Part shown: positions 6,410-13,667 of the stretch, piece after piece
Layout of the letters: each line of letters starts with the position of its first letter
How positions within the stretch are numbered: position 1 is the first letter of the stretch
Assembly: GCA_964462125.1 (NCBI GenBank)
Contig: CAYWXT010000122.1
Span: 1 to 15,625, forward strand
Reading direction: 5' to 3'
Length of the DNA stretch: 15,625 bases
Source of the DNA: JAWLFY01 sp964462125
GTDB lineage: Bacteria; Planctomycetota; Planctomycetia; Pirellulales; Pirellulaceae
Position numbers and translations under genes: made by a program
Notes under the pieces: generated by a model
Seen by the model: only the letters and a program-made list of their open reading frames with translations
Databases searched by the model: none
Told to the model about the DNA's origin: nothing

Positions 6410-9400
6410 TTACTTCGAACCACCGGGAGTGAATCGTAAATTGCGAAACTGAACCTTGTCGGAGCCCCAGCTGTGCAGGGCGATCGTGCCGGCATCGAAA
6501 CGATCGTCGCTGACGCTGAAGTCCTCCTCGCCATCGACCAACACGCGGATCTCGCTTCCGTCGAGTTCAATCCGCAGCGAAAACCAGGTGTTCTTCGCGT
6601 AACTTTTTTCATTGCGTGCCAACACCTCGTAGTCCTCACCATCCTTCACCGCCAGAATCCGGAAGCGGCGCTGCAGATCGGCGGCCCACAAGTAGTGGTG
6701 CTGCTCGTCCTGCAACCGAAAGGCCAACCCAATCCCGTCGTCGTCGGCGGATTGAATCTCTGCCTCGATCACGCCGTCGCGAAAGTTGTCCCCGCGTTCG
6801 AAGATCCGCAGGGTTCCGTCGCGTTTGATCTCCGGGTCGTCGTCGGTGGCGCTGCCGAGGTAAATGTTCGAGCGCTGCGTCACGACGCCCGATGCGACCG
6901 ACCAATCGCTCGGCGCGGCGCTCGGCTTCCCCGGCACGTCCCACACACGCCACGCTTCATCGTCCAGCGAGATCGTGTTGGGATCGATCGTGAATTCGGA
7001 ATCGATGGAGCGACTGAGCTGGCCGTCGGGCGAAAAGTAGCGGGCCCTGAGCTTGGTGTTTTCGTCAATCGTCAGTGGCTCGTTATACGCCGGTGACGCC
7101 GCGTGCGGCGCCGAACCATCCAGCGTGTAACGGACGGTGCCTTCCCGCTGAGGATGATCCAGCCGTACCTGGACCGGCTCGGCGAACGCACCTCCGGCCG
7201 GTTCCATTGTCGGCGTGGACACCCCGATCGGTTCGAGCGCCATCCAGGACTGATTCAGGTAGCTGCAGGTGCATCCGGCCGATGCATCGGGGACCAACAC
7301 CAGCCCGCCGGCAGGGATCGCGTTGATCCAGCATCCCGGGCGCATCCCGCCATAGTTCTGCGTCCCGTCCTGATCCACCAGGTCGTAATAGCCGAGCGTA
7401 GCTGAGCGATACACCATCAAATGACGCGAGCTGGCCAGCACGCCACAGCCATAGGAGCGGCTGAAGTCGAACGGTTGCTCCTCACCGGTGAGCAAGTCCC
7501 AGGCACCGCCCTGAGCATACACGGTGTAGTCGTTGATCAGCGGGCGGGAAGAATAGCGGGCGTCCTTCCGCCAGGTTCGCTCGCCATCGTCGGTGGAGAA
7601 GACACTGAGTTTGCCCCCGACTTCGGACGCCAAAGCGAACCGGGTGGGTTGATAGCTCATCAACAGCCGGCGGTGCTCGGGGCTGACGGCGAGCATCGTT
7701 CCATCGATGTCGTGTTCGTTGCGCCACCGCTGACGACCGTTCTCGGCGTCGAGCGCCAGCAGCACCCCGGGCGGATGGTCCTCCGCCTTGCCATCGCGGG
7801 TTCGGTCGAACGTGGCTTGCGGCCGGTCGATCAAGTAAACCCGCTCCGGTTCCACGGCGATTGCGTTGTGACGGATCGAGTCCTCGGCGTCGTACCGCCA
7901 CTTCAGCTCGCCGCTGCGGGCATCCATCGCGAACAACGTTTGCGACTCGGTGAGCTGCTCGGACATGTCCCCGCCCGTCGCCCGATAACGGAACGTCACT
8001 TGGTGTCCGCGGTCGGCCAGCGACCCGTACAAGCGGTTTCCGTCCAACGCGATGTAGCCCCATGTGCCAGGCTCCCCGTTTGCCTGTTCTGGTGCGGGGA
8101 ACGTTCCCAGCAGCTCGCCCGTCTCCCGATCCAATCGCAAACATTGGTCGTCGTGGCGGATGAAAACTCCCGCCTCCCCGACGCAGTAATTGCTTCCCGT
8201 TCCCGACACCCCCATCAGTTCGTCGCCGTCAAAAGCTTCCAGGATCCCCGGCAGTGGATACCGCCAGGCGACACGGCCGTTGTAGGCGTCGACACAAACC
8301 AGCTCATGGTTCCCTTCGTGGTACAGCAATCCGTTGTAGAACAGCGGCGCCGGCGGTCGACCGTGACGCTGGGGAACTTCAATGTCGACATCGCGATACC
8401 ACAGCATCCCCAGCGGCCCTTGCAGCAACTCGTCGGTCGAGCAGAGCTGATTCGTCGCCGATGCGTATTGGTGCGTCCACTGACCGGCACCCTGCAGCGC
8501 CCCGCGAACCGTCTGCCGCATCTCGCCCGCGGGTCCAAACCGGGCGACGCCGCCGTAAGGACGCAGGCACCGCTGATACCCACGCGGCATCCGATCCGCA
8601 GTCGGTTCGGGGGACGCGTTTTCGCTGGCGTCGTCATCGCCAATTCCCGGTTCCAACGACCCGTCCGCGCTCCGCCCGGAGACGACGAGGTTGGCGAAGT
8701 AACGCGGGTGCGGCAGTCGATTCAAATCTTCGACGTGATGCACTGTCACGCGAGTTCCGTACAGCCCTGCCGCACGCAACCGCCGCCGGGCCTCCGCCAC
8801 CGACGCGGCATCGTCATCGACCGCGTAGATCCGCAGCTCGCTGCGCCGTGCCAGTTCATACGCCAGCTGGCCATCGCCGCATGCGAAATCGAGACAATAG
8901 CCTTGGTGGACGTTTGCCTCGCGGAGTATCTCTTCGGCTGCAGTTTCGATCGCCGGGTTCTCGGGCCACAACGATTCCGGTTCGGGTTGACGATGAACCA
9001 CGGTCGCCTGGCTGTCGGAACGATCCGGCTCCGTTGACGGTGCTGCTGGCGTCTTGTCCTCCGTGAAGCCGAACAGCCATCCCGTATCGGTGCTCGCCAC
9101 CAATCGGCCGTTGGATGCGGCCAAGCCGTAAACCGTTCCCTCGACCTCGTGGCGGCTGACGACCTCGCCCGACTCGCGATCGAGCACGGTCACGGCGCCG
9201 TCTCCGCCGGCGACCACGGTCGGCCCGGCGGCGATGAGTGACGTTCCACCATCGACGTCGTCGGTCGTCCACGCCGGCTGCAATCCCCAGGTTTCACGAT
9301 CGTTGCCGCGCCGATCGGTCTTGGTCTGCCGCACCCAGCGATAGGCGATGACTTGGCCGCGTGTCGAACGGATCAGCCCTCCGGGGACGGAAACCATGGG

Positions 9401-10429
9401 ACCGTCCCCCAGGTTCTCCGCCTCTTGGCCGCTGGCGGCGTCGAATGCGATCCCGCTGTTGAAGAACATCGGCCCGACCGCCATCGTCGCGAACCCGCCA
9501 CGCTTTCCGTAGCGTTGCAGATGAAAATATTCGAACTCCCCGCTCGCCAGATCGAACGAGGCGGGAACCGCACGGCCGGTCGGTAACAGCAACCGCGCGT
9601 TCTCCTCTCCACCCTCCTTTTGGTCGCCGTCGAGCTGCTGCGCCGCTGCGTCCCCGGCAGGTCCAGGGAATGGAACGTTCGTCGCGTCGGTCTCGGAGAC
9701 GACGAGGTAGCCTTGGGCGGACACGCCACTTTCTGCATTCGCCCCGCCGTGCGGCTGCGGCATGTCGATCGCGCCCGAATCGTCGTTGGTCCATACCGGC
9801 TCGCCCGTCGCCGCCTGCAGGGCGTGGACGAAGATCTCGTCGGTCGGCCAAATCCCCGCTGCGTAGTAGACGACATCGTCGATCACCACCGGAGCTCCGC
9901 GGGCCGGCCACTTGGAAATCAGCTGCTCGTTCCCCAGACGCAAACTGTCATCCAGCCCGCCCCGGTGCTTCCAAACAACGTTGCCGTCGAAGTCCAGGCA
10001 GTACAGGAACCCGTCGTCACTGATCACCAACAGCCGATCGTTCCACACCGTGGGGGCGAAACGGATCGGTCCATCGGCGACGAAGATCTCCGCCCCCTGG
10101 CCGGTCGACGCATCGAGCCGGTAGACCGCGTGGTTGGCGGAATGACCGAAGAAAACCGAACCGTCCGCCATCACCGCGTGCGTGGCCTGGTCAAACGACA
10201 TCCGGCCGCTGCGAGGCCAGGCCGGGTCCGGCGCGCCTGCCTCATACCGCCATGCCATCGCCAGCGGGCCCGGCAACGCTTCGGGGCTGTAGCCGGAGCG
10301 GGTGGCGTCAGCCCGATATGTCGGCCAATCCGCCCGTCCGGTCGCTGCCAACGCAACGATCGAGAACAAGCCAACGAAGACACAGGAAAAACGGTGGGAC
10401 GACTGCAGAGCGGCAGCAGGCAACAACAT
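6410..10429 (-). CDS. Secreted double PQQ-type beta-propeller with methyltransferase-like domain
   Basis: The ATG at 10429 gives 1339 residues; an in-frame TTG at 10441 would add four. A signal peptide ends about residue 33 (ATGRA before DWPTYRAD). Domain order: PQQ/BamB-type propeller A (about 34-456; repeats such as VYRLDASTG, VTVLDRESGEVV); a class I methyltransferase-like domain (about 492-635) with motif I LDFACGDGQ (513-521), an acidic strand end YAVDDD (535-540) and a late motif RCLRPYGGVARFG (620-632); propeller B (about 651-1068; VCVDAYNGRVAW, LFAMDARSGELKW); a chitobiase C-terminal-like domain (1073-1148; VRYTLDGSAP); and a concanavalin/DUF1080-like domain (1156-1334; GDNFRDGVIEAEIQ). 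No CxxCH heme motif is seen. Function is unknown; polysaccharide binding or surface redox/sensing is inferred from the accessory domains. A long opposite-strand reading frame inside it is a codon-bias shadow. Confidence 0.85.
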   Translation of the reverse strand: MLLPAAALQSSHRFSCVFVGLFSIVALAATGRADWPTYRADATRSGYSPEALPGPLAMAWRYEAGAPDPAWPRSGRMSFDQATHAVMADGSVFFGHSANHAVYRLDASTGQGAEIFVADGPIRFAPTVWNDRLLVISDDGFLYCLDFDGNVVWKHRGGLDDSLRLGNEQLISKWPARGAPVVIDDVVYYAAGIWPTDEIFVHALQAATGEPVWTNDDSGAIDMPQPHGGANAESGVSAQGYLVVSETDATNVPFPGPAGDAAAQQLDGDQKEGGEENARLLLPTGRAVPASFDLASGEFEYFHLQRYGKRGGFATMAVGPMFFNSGIAFDAASGQEAENLGDGPMVSVPGGLIRSTRGQVIAYRWVRQTKTDRRGNDRETWGLQPAWTTDDVDGGTSLIAAGPTVVAGGDGAVTVLDRESGEVVSRHEVEGTVYGLAASNGRLVASTDTGWLFGFTEDKTPAAPSTEPDRSDSQATVVHRQPEPESLWPENPAIETAAEEILREANVHQGYCLDFACGDGQLAYELARRSELRIYAVDDDAASVAEARRRLRAAGLYGTRVTVHHVEDLNRLPHPRYFANLVVSGRSADGSLEPGIGDDDASENASPEPTADRMPRGYQRCLRPYGGVARFGPAGEMRQTVRGALQGAGQWTHQYASATNQLCSTDELLQGPLGMLWYRDVDIEVPQRHGRPPAPLFYNGLLYHEGNHELVCVDAYNGRVAWRYPLPGILEAFDGDELMGVSGTGSNYCVGEAGVFIRHDDQCLRLDRETGELLGTFPAPEQANGEPGTWGYIALDGNRLYGSLADRGHQVTFRYRATGGDMSEQLTESQTLFAMDARSGELKWRYDAEDSIRHNAIAVEPERVYLIDRPQATFDRTRDGKAEDHPPGVLLALDAENGRQRWRNEHDIDGTMLAVSPEHRRLLMSYQPTRFALASEVGGKLSVFSTDDGERTWRKDARYSSRPLINDYTVYAQGGAWDLLTGEEQPFDFSRSYGCGVLASSRHLMVYRSATLGYYDLVDQDGTQNYGGMRPGCWINAIPAGGLVLVPDASAGCTCSYLNQSWMALEPIGVSTPTMEPAGGAFAEPVQVRLDHPQREGTVRYTLDGSAPHAASPAYNEPLTIDENTKLRARYFSPDGQLSRSIDSEFTIDPNTISLDDEAWRVWDVPGKPSAAPSDWSVASGVVTQRSNIYLGSATDDDPEIKRDGTLRIFERGDNFRDGVIEAEIQSADDDGIGLAFRLQDEQHHYLWAADLQRRFRILAVKDGEDYEVLARNEKSYAKNTWFSLRIELDGSEIRVLVDGEEDFSVSDDRFDAGTIALHSWGSDKVQFRNLRFTPGGSK

Positions 10430-10586
10430 AACGGAACTCAATGCGTGACAGTTGCAAACGGGGTGACCGGGCGTCCCCTTTTCCGACCAATCTTAACCGA
10501 TCAACCTGTTACAATCCGCCCTGCTTCGTCAATGTTTCAACGAACCGATCGACGGCACGTCACCACGAACCTACTGAAGACGAGCG

Positions 10587-11012
10587 ATGACCGCGAACGA
10601 CCCCGCGCCCACGGGCCAACCTGGTGCCGCCCCCCCGGAACACGCGACGCAGGGCTCTGGAGTCTCTGCGACGTCGGCGGGGGGCGATGCGGCACCAGGG
10701 GAAAACGCGACCCCCGCGACCGGAGTGACGTTGGAGCTAACCGGCCCCTTGGAGCGCGTTGTCGGCTGTGGCGAAGTGACGATCCCGGCCGAGGCGGAAG
10801 ACCGGCTGGGGCGGGTCGTCGGGGGACTGGTGCGACAGTACCCCGATGCGGCCACCTTGCTCGCCGAAGCATCTTTCTTTGACCATCGCGAGGGATCGTT
10901 TCCTCCCGGCTTTCTCGTCATCCGCGACGGCGCCGCGATCGCCGCGCGTCTGGAGACCCCCGTCGCCGCCGGCGAACGTTTGACGTTGATGCCGATGATC
11001 AGCGGAGGGTGA
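10587..11012 (+). CDS. MoaD/ThiS-like sulfur-carrier (ubiquitin-fold) protein
   Basis: A 141-residue protein ending MPMISGG, the Gly-Gly tail of sulfur-carrier proteins that are adenylated by E1-like enzymes. Residues about 47-141 match MoaD in length and plan: a beta strand VTLELTGPLERVV, a helix GRVVGGLVRQYPDAATLLAE, FLVIRDGAAI, then GERLTLMPMISGG. Residues 1-46 are a low-complexity Ala/Pro/Gly/Thr extension that ordinary MoaD proteins (about 80 residues) lack. An internal GTG at 10725 would give a normal-length protein, but its ribosome-binding site is weak. The E1-like gene follows with only two bases between stop and ATG, so the two form an operon. Molybdopterin synthesis, thiamine synthesis or a dedicated sulfur-transfer pathway are all possible; no other gene of those pathways is in the window. 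Confidence 0.72.
   Translation: MTANDPAPTGQPGAAPPEHATQGSGVSATSAGGDAAPGENATPATGVTLELTGPLERVVGCGEVTIPAEAEDRLGRVVGGLVRQYPDAATLLAEASFFDHREGSFPPGFLVIRDGAAIAARLETPVAAGERLTLMPMISGG
11004..11009 (+). promoter_or_regulatory. Ribosome-binding site for E1-like gene
   Basis: GGAGGG lies five bases before the ATG at 11015 and encodes the final Gly-Gly codons of the upstream gene. A GTG at 11009 overlaps this site, so the ATG is preferred as the start. Confidence 0.65.
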
Positions 11013-11014
11013 CG

Positions 11015-11797
11015 ATGGGTCAGGCGAATTCAGGAGGCGAGGTGTCGAGAGGAGAAAACGCTCCGGCGCCAGAGTTGTCGGAGGAGGAGCGTGAAACGTA
11101 CGCCTGGCAGTTGGACGTCCGCGACTTTGGCGAGGCAGGGCAGCGCCGGTTGAAGGGTTCGAGCGTCCTGGTCAGCCGCGTCGGGGGCCTCGGTTCCGTC
11201 GTTGCCTACGAGCTCGCCGCCGCCGGCGTCGGCCGGCTGATTTTAGCCCATGCCGGCACGGTCAAGCCGCCGGACCTGAACCGCCAACTGCTGATGACGC
11301 ACGATTGGCTGGGCAAACCGCGAATCGAATCGGCGGCGCGGCGGTTGAAGGAGCTCAATCCGCGATTGGAGATCGTCAGCGTTGCGGAAAACATCTCGGT
11401 CGCGAACGCTGACCGGCTGGTCGGTATGGCCGATTGTGTTGTTGACGCCGCACCGTTGTTTCAGGAGCGGTTGGCGATGAACGACGCCGCCGAGCGGCGG
11501 GGGATCCCTGTGGTGGAAGCGGCGATGTACGAGCTGGAAGCCTCCTTGACGGTGATTCACCCACCGGAGACCGCGCGTTTTCGCGAGCTCGTCCCCGACG
11601 TGCCTGCCGGTTGGAAACGCCGCTTCCCCGTCTTCGGCGCCGTCAGCGGCAGCGTCGCCTGCCTAGCCGCCATGGAAGCGATCAAGCTGCTCGCCGGCTT
11701 CGGAGACCCCTTGAAGAACCGGATGCTTCGGATGGACCTGAGAACGATGCAGCTGACCACAATCCGGTTCGGGCAAGCGGATGGCATGGGGCGCTAG
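11015..11797 (+). CDS. E1-like ThiF/MoeB/HesA-family protein, divergent active site
   Basis: This 260-residue protein has the Rossmann nucleotide-binding loop of ThiF/MoeB adenylyltransferases (RVGGLGSVVAYELAAAGVG, about 55-73), which activate the C-terminal Gly of MoaD/ThiS proteins with ATP. By motif comparison with MoeB, the Arg of LNRQ (Arg90), the Lys of LGKPRIESA (Lys101) and the Asp of CVVDAA (Asp144) are kept. Altered positions: the two Asp of the D-x-D strand are His79 and Gly81, the Asn of S-N-L-x-R-Q is Asp87, and the DCTDN motif reads DAAPL. The CxxC zinc-binding pairs and the conserved late Cys are absent. The C-terminal part (SGSVACLAAMEAIKLLAGFGDP) matches the family. It is likely co-expressed with the MoaD-like gene. 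It may be a divergent enzyme or a partly inactive partner. Confidence 0.75.
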   Translation: MGQANSGGEVSRGENAPAPELSEEERETYAWQLDVRDFGEAGQRRLKGSSVLVSRVGGLGSVVAYELAAAGVGRLILAHAGTVKPPDLNRQLLMTHDWLGKPRIESAARRLKELNPRLEIVSVAENISVANADRLVGMADCVVDAAPLFQERLAMNDAAERRGIPVVEAAMYELEASLTVIHPPETARFRELVPDVPAGWKRRFPVFGAVSGSVACLAAMEAIKLLAGFGDPLKNRMLRMDLRTMQLTTIRFGQADGMGR

Positions 11798-11800
11798 AGC

Positions 11801-12811
11801 CTAGTCGATCACTTTTTCGCGTATGAAGTCGGGGCGGGGGTCGCGTTTGCCTTGTTTGTCACAGGTGAAATATTCGCTGACGTAACGCATCGGCGCGCGG
11901 CTTTCCGGGGTCTTGAAGCGGTCACCTTTCTGTAGTACCGGCCGGTCCTCTTCCATCCGTCCGAACTGCCGTGTGCCGGCCGCCTGGCAAGGGAACCAAT
12001 GCCCGTTACCCTCGGGGTCGTGCAGATAGAATTCCGGGTAACAGTGTCCGGGGATCCAGACCATGCGTGCGGGAATGCGCGCGTTGCGGCAGAGGGCGAC
12101 GAACAGGCTGGTCAACTCCTCGCAGTCCCCCTCGCCGTCGCGAAGGGCCTCCGACGCGCTGCGGATCGGGCCTTCCGTATAGGTCACCTGATCGCGCACA
12201 AAGTCGTAGATCTGTTCGACGCGTTGCCAATCATTGTCGGCCTCCATCTCCGCGATCTCTTTGGAGGCGTTCCGCAAGCGAACGTGGGAGGCATCGATGT
12301 AGGGACTGTTCCCCATGTACCGTCGCAGCTCGCGCGGTGTTCGGCTGGGAATCTGCAAGTCATCGGTTTCTTCGGGAGCCAAGATGTGGCGCCGCTCGAT
12401 CTCAAACTCAAAGACCACTTCTGCAGTTTGGCCAGCGGTGATGCGGGGGATTTGCAGCACGATCTGGCGAGCCCCGCCGAGCAGATCCCGTGATTTCCAG
12501 GCTTGGACGAGCCGATCGACCGATTGTCCGCTCAGCCGGACGTTTTGCTCCGGCCATTCCATCGGGATCGGGAAGGTCGCGATCACGCGGCTGCACGTGA
12601 CGGGTGACTCCAGCTGCATCCCGATTTTCCAACGCGACGTTTCCGTCTCGCCATAGCTGACCCGCGATGCGGCCCCCCACGTGACTTCGTCGTAATCGGG
12701 AGAGGTGGGAGGATCATCGGCAAAGGTCTCGGCGGCCGGGCCGACCAGGCTCGCGGCACCACCGGCGGCGAAGGCGAGCGCCGTCCGCCGATCGATCGGG
12801 TTGTCAAACAT
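11801..12811 (-). CDS. Tat-exported transglutaminase-like protein
   Basis: A 336-residue protein. The N-terminus DRRTALAFAAGGAASLVGP (7-25) is a twin-arginine-type signal followed by a hydrophobic stretch, so export in folded form is likely. The N-terminal beta-rich part (about 40-140) precedes a transglutaminase-like core: GEGDCEELTSLFVALCRNA (Cys230, the expected nucleophile), RMVWIPGHCYPEFYL (His256) and HWFPCQAAG, where the usual third-triad Asp is apparently replaced by Gln276. Such bacterial proteins are proteases or amidases more often than cross-linkers. The ATG at 12811 was chosen because a further upstream TTG start (12886) would run through a strong hairpin. The stop lies 3 bp from the stop of the convergent E1-like gene. 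Confidence 0.78.
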   Translation of the reverse strand: MFDNPIDRRTALAFAAGGAASLVGPAAETFADDPPTSPDYDEVTWGAASRVSYGETETSRWKIGMQLESPVTCSRVIATFPIPMEWPEQNVRLSGQSVDRLVQAWKSRDLLGGARQIVLQIPRITAGQTAEVVFEFEIERRHILAPEETDDLQIPSRTPRELRRYMGNSPYIDASHVRLRNASKEIAEMEADNDWQRVEQIYDFVRDQVTYTEGPIRSASEALRDGEGDCEELTSLFVALCRNARIPARMVWIPGHCYPEFYLHDPEGNGHWFPCQAAGTRQFGRMEEDRPVLQKGDRFKTPESRAPMRYVSEYFTCDKQGKRDPRPDFIREKVID

Positions 12812-12858
12812 GGTAGGAATCGCCGTGGGGACCAGGTCTTGAGATGCGAGAAACGACG

Positions 12859-12910
12859 ACGACGGCCGAAGGCAATCGTGCGACAAGGTCGCCCGGCCTT
12901 CGGCCGTCGT
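12859..12910. repeat. Nested long hairpin between minus-strand genes
   Basis: Perfect 15-bp arms (ACGACGGCCGAAGGC at 12859-12873 and its complement at 12896-12910) enclose a second small hairpin (GCGAC at 12880-12884 / GTCGC at 12888-12892). It is 69 bases past the stop of the minus-strand lipoprotein gene and upstream of the transglutaminase gene. It could attenuate read-through between them, or be a dispersed REP-like element. No T-run follows in the minus direction, which argues against a classical intrinsic terminator. Confidence 0.55.
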
Positions 12911-12978
12911 TCGCTAAGCTGCCCCCCGCAGTTTAGTTCGTCGTTGCGAGCGATTCGAATGAATTGACGCTCGCAGAG

Positions 12979-13461
12979 TCATTGGGGTTCGGACGGCAAT
13001 TGGGGCGGCGGGACCGATTCGCCATCGATCCGTACGCCGTCGCTCGCGCGCGGGTTAAAGTCGTCTGACATAATGACCTCGTCGCCGTAGATCACCCCGG
13101 AGTACGGGTCGCCACCGCCGCCGTAGCCAAGGTTGACGCTACCACAGCTGCAATCAGCACCGGAGCCGACACAGTCGCCACAGGTCGGGGCGCCGGTGAA
13201 GCCTCCCGGCTGCGGCGAGGCGTAGGGGGGAGCGTAGGGCGAAACTCCTTGTTGCCCCGGGGCCTGCGGCGCCGAGCCGTAAACGGGCCGCGAACCAGGG
13301 GCGGGGGCGAACGGGTTGAGAGCCTGACCGGCGGTCGACACGCGGTTGCATAAACCGCAGCGTGCCCCGCGGCCGAACAGAAAGCTCTGCATCCCGCTAC
13401 AACCGGTACTGACCAGCAACAGTGTCGCAACCGACACGACCGGGAAAATTCGAGCGTTCAT
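12979..13461 (-). CDS. Cys-rich putative lipoprotein
   Basis: A 160-residue protein with a lipoprotein signal: MNARIFPVVSVATLLLVSTG followed by Cys21. The start at 13461 is supported by AAGGAA eight bases upstream; a more distal TTG at 13482 is less likely. After the lipid-attachment Cys come a CGLC pair (35-38), a long Pro/Gly/Ala/Gln region with repeated YAPPYASPQP-like wording (about 49-90), and a second cluster CGDC (94-97) with DCSCG (103-107), then a tail ending VPPPQLPSEPQ. No enzyme motif is visible. The two CxxC pairs and the CxC could bind a metal or form disulfides. It reads as a small planctomycete surface lipoprotein of unknown role. Confidence 0.72.
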   Translation of the reverse strand: MNARIFPVVSVATLLLVSTGCSGMQSFLFGRGARCGLCNRVSTAGQALNPFAPAPGSRPVYGSAPQAPGQQGVSPYAPPYASPQPGGFTGAPTCGDCVGSGADCSCGSVNLGYGGGGDPYSGVIYGDEVIMSDDFNPRASDGVRIDGESVPPPQLPSEPQ

Positions 13462-13570
13462 CTCAGATTCCTTCAGTGGCAAAGCGAGCGTATTCGTTGG
13501 CCCCGGATGAAGGACCGCTCAAAAATAAGCCGCCTCGCGCGTTGTGCAAACGCAACCTCGTTTTTTTTCA

Positions 13571-13597
13571 GCAACAATTCGTTGTCGCTAGACAACG
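13571..13597. promoter_or_regulatory. Overlapping inverted repeats in divergent intergenic region
   Basis: A perfect 7-bp inverted repeat with a 4-base loop (CGTTGTC at 13580-13586, GACAACG at 13591-13597) overlaps a second, shorter one (CAAC-AATTC-GTTG at 13572-13584). It sits between the divergent lipoprotein and hydrolase genes, just downstream of a run of eight T. An operator for one or both genes is plausible. The T-run is on the wrong side of the hairpin for a plus-strand terminator. Confidence 0.35.
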
Positions 13598-13667
13598 CAG
13601 TCCCTGAGCATTCCATCGGGAGCTCTGGCGGCTTCCCTCTGCAGCCCAGATTTAAGTACCGAACGCC

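Noticed and set aside
7421..9037. Long plus-strand open frame (538 codons) inside the giant minus-strand gene
   Set aside because: It is antisense to a well-supported multi-domain protein, has no recognisable motifs, and its Arg/Val/Gln-rich composition fits a codon-bias shadow.
10510..10515. TACAAT as a -10 box for the MoaD-like operon
   Set aside because: No acceptable -35 sequence lies 16-18 bases upstream, so the call is not supported beyond a single hexamer.
9620..10882. Plus-strand open frame of 420 codons crossing the divergent promoter region
   Set aside because: It overlaps the propeller N-terminus antisense and the MoaD-like gene in another frame; the product is low-complexity and Arg-rich.
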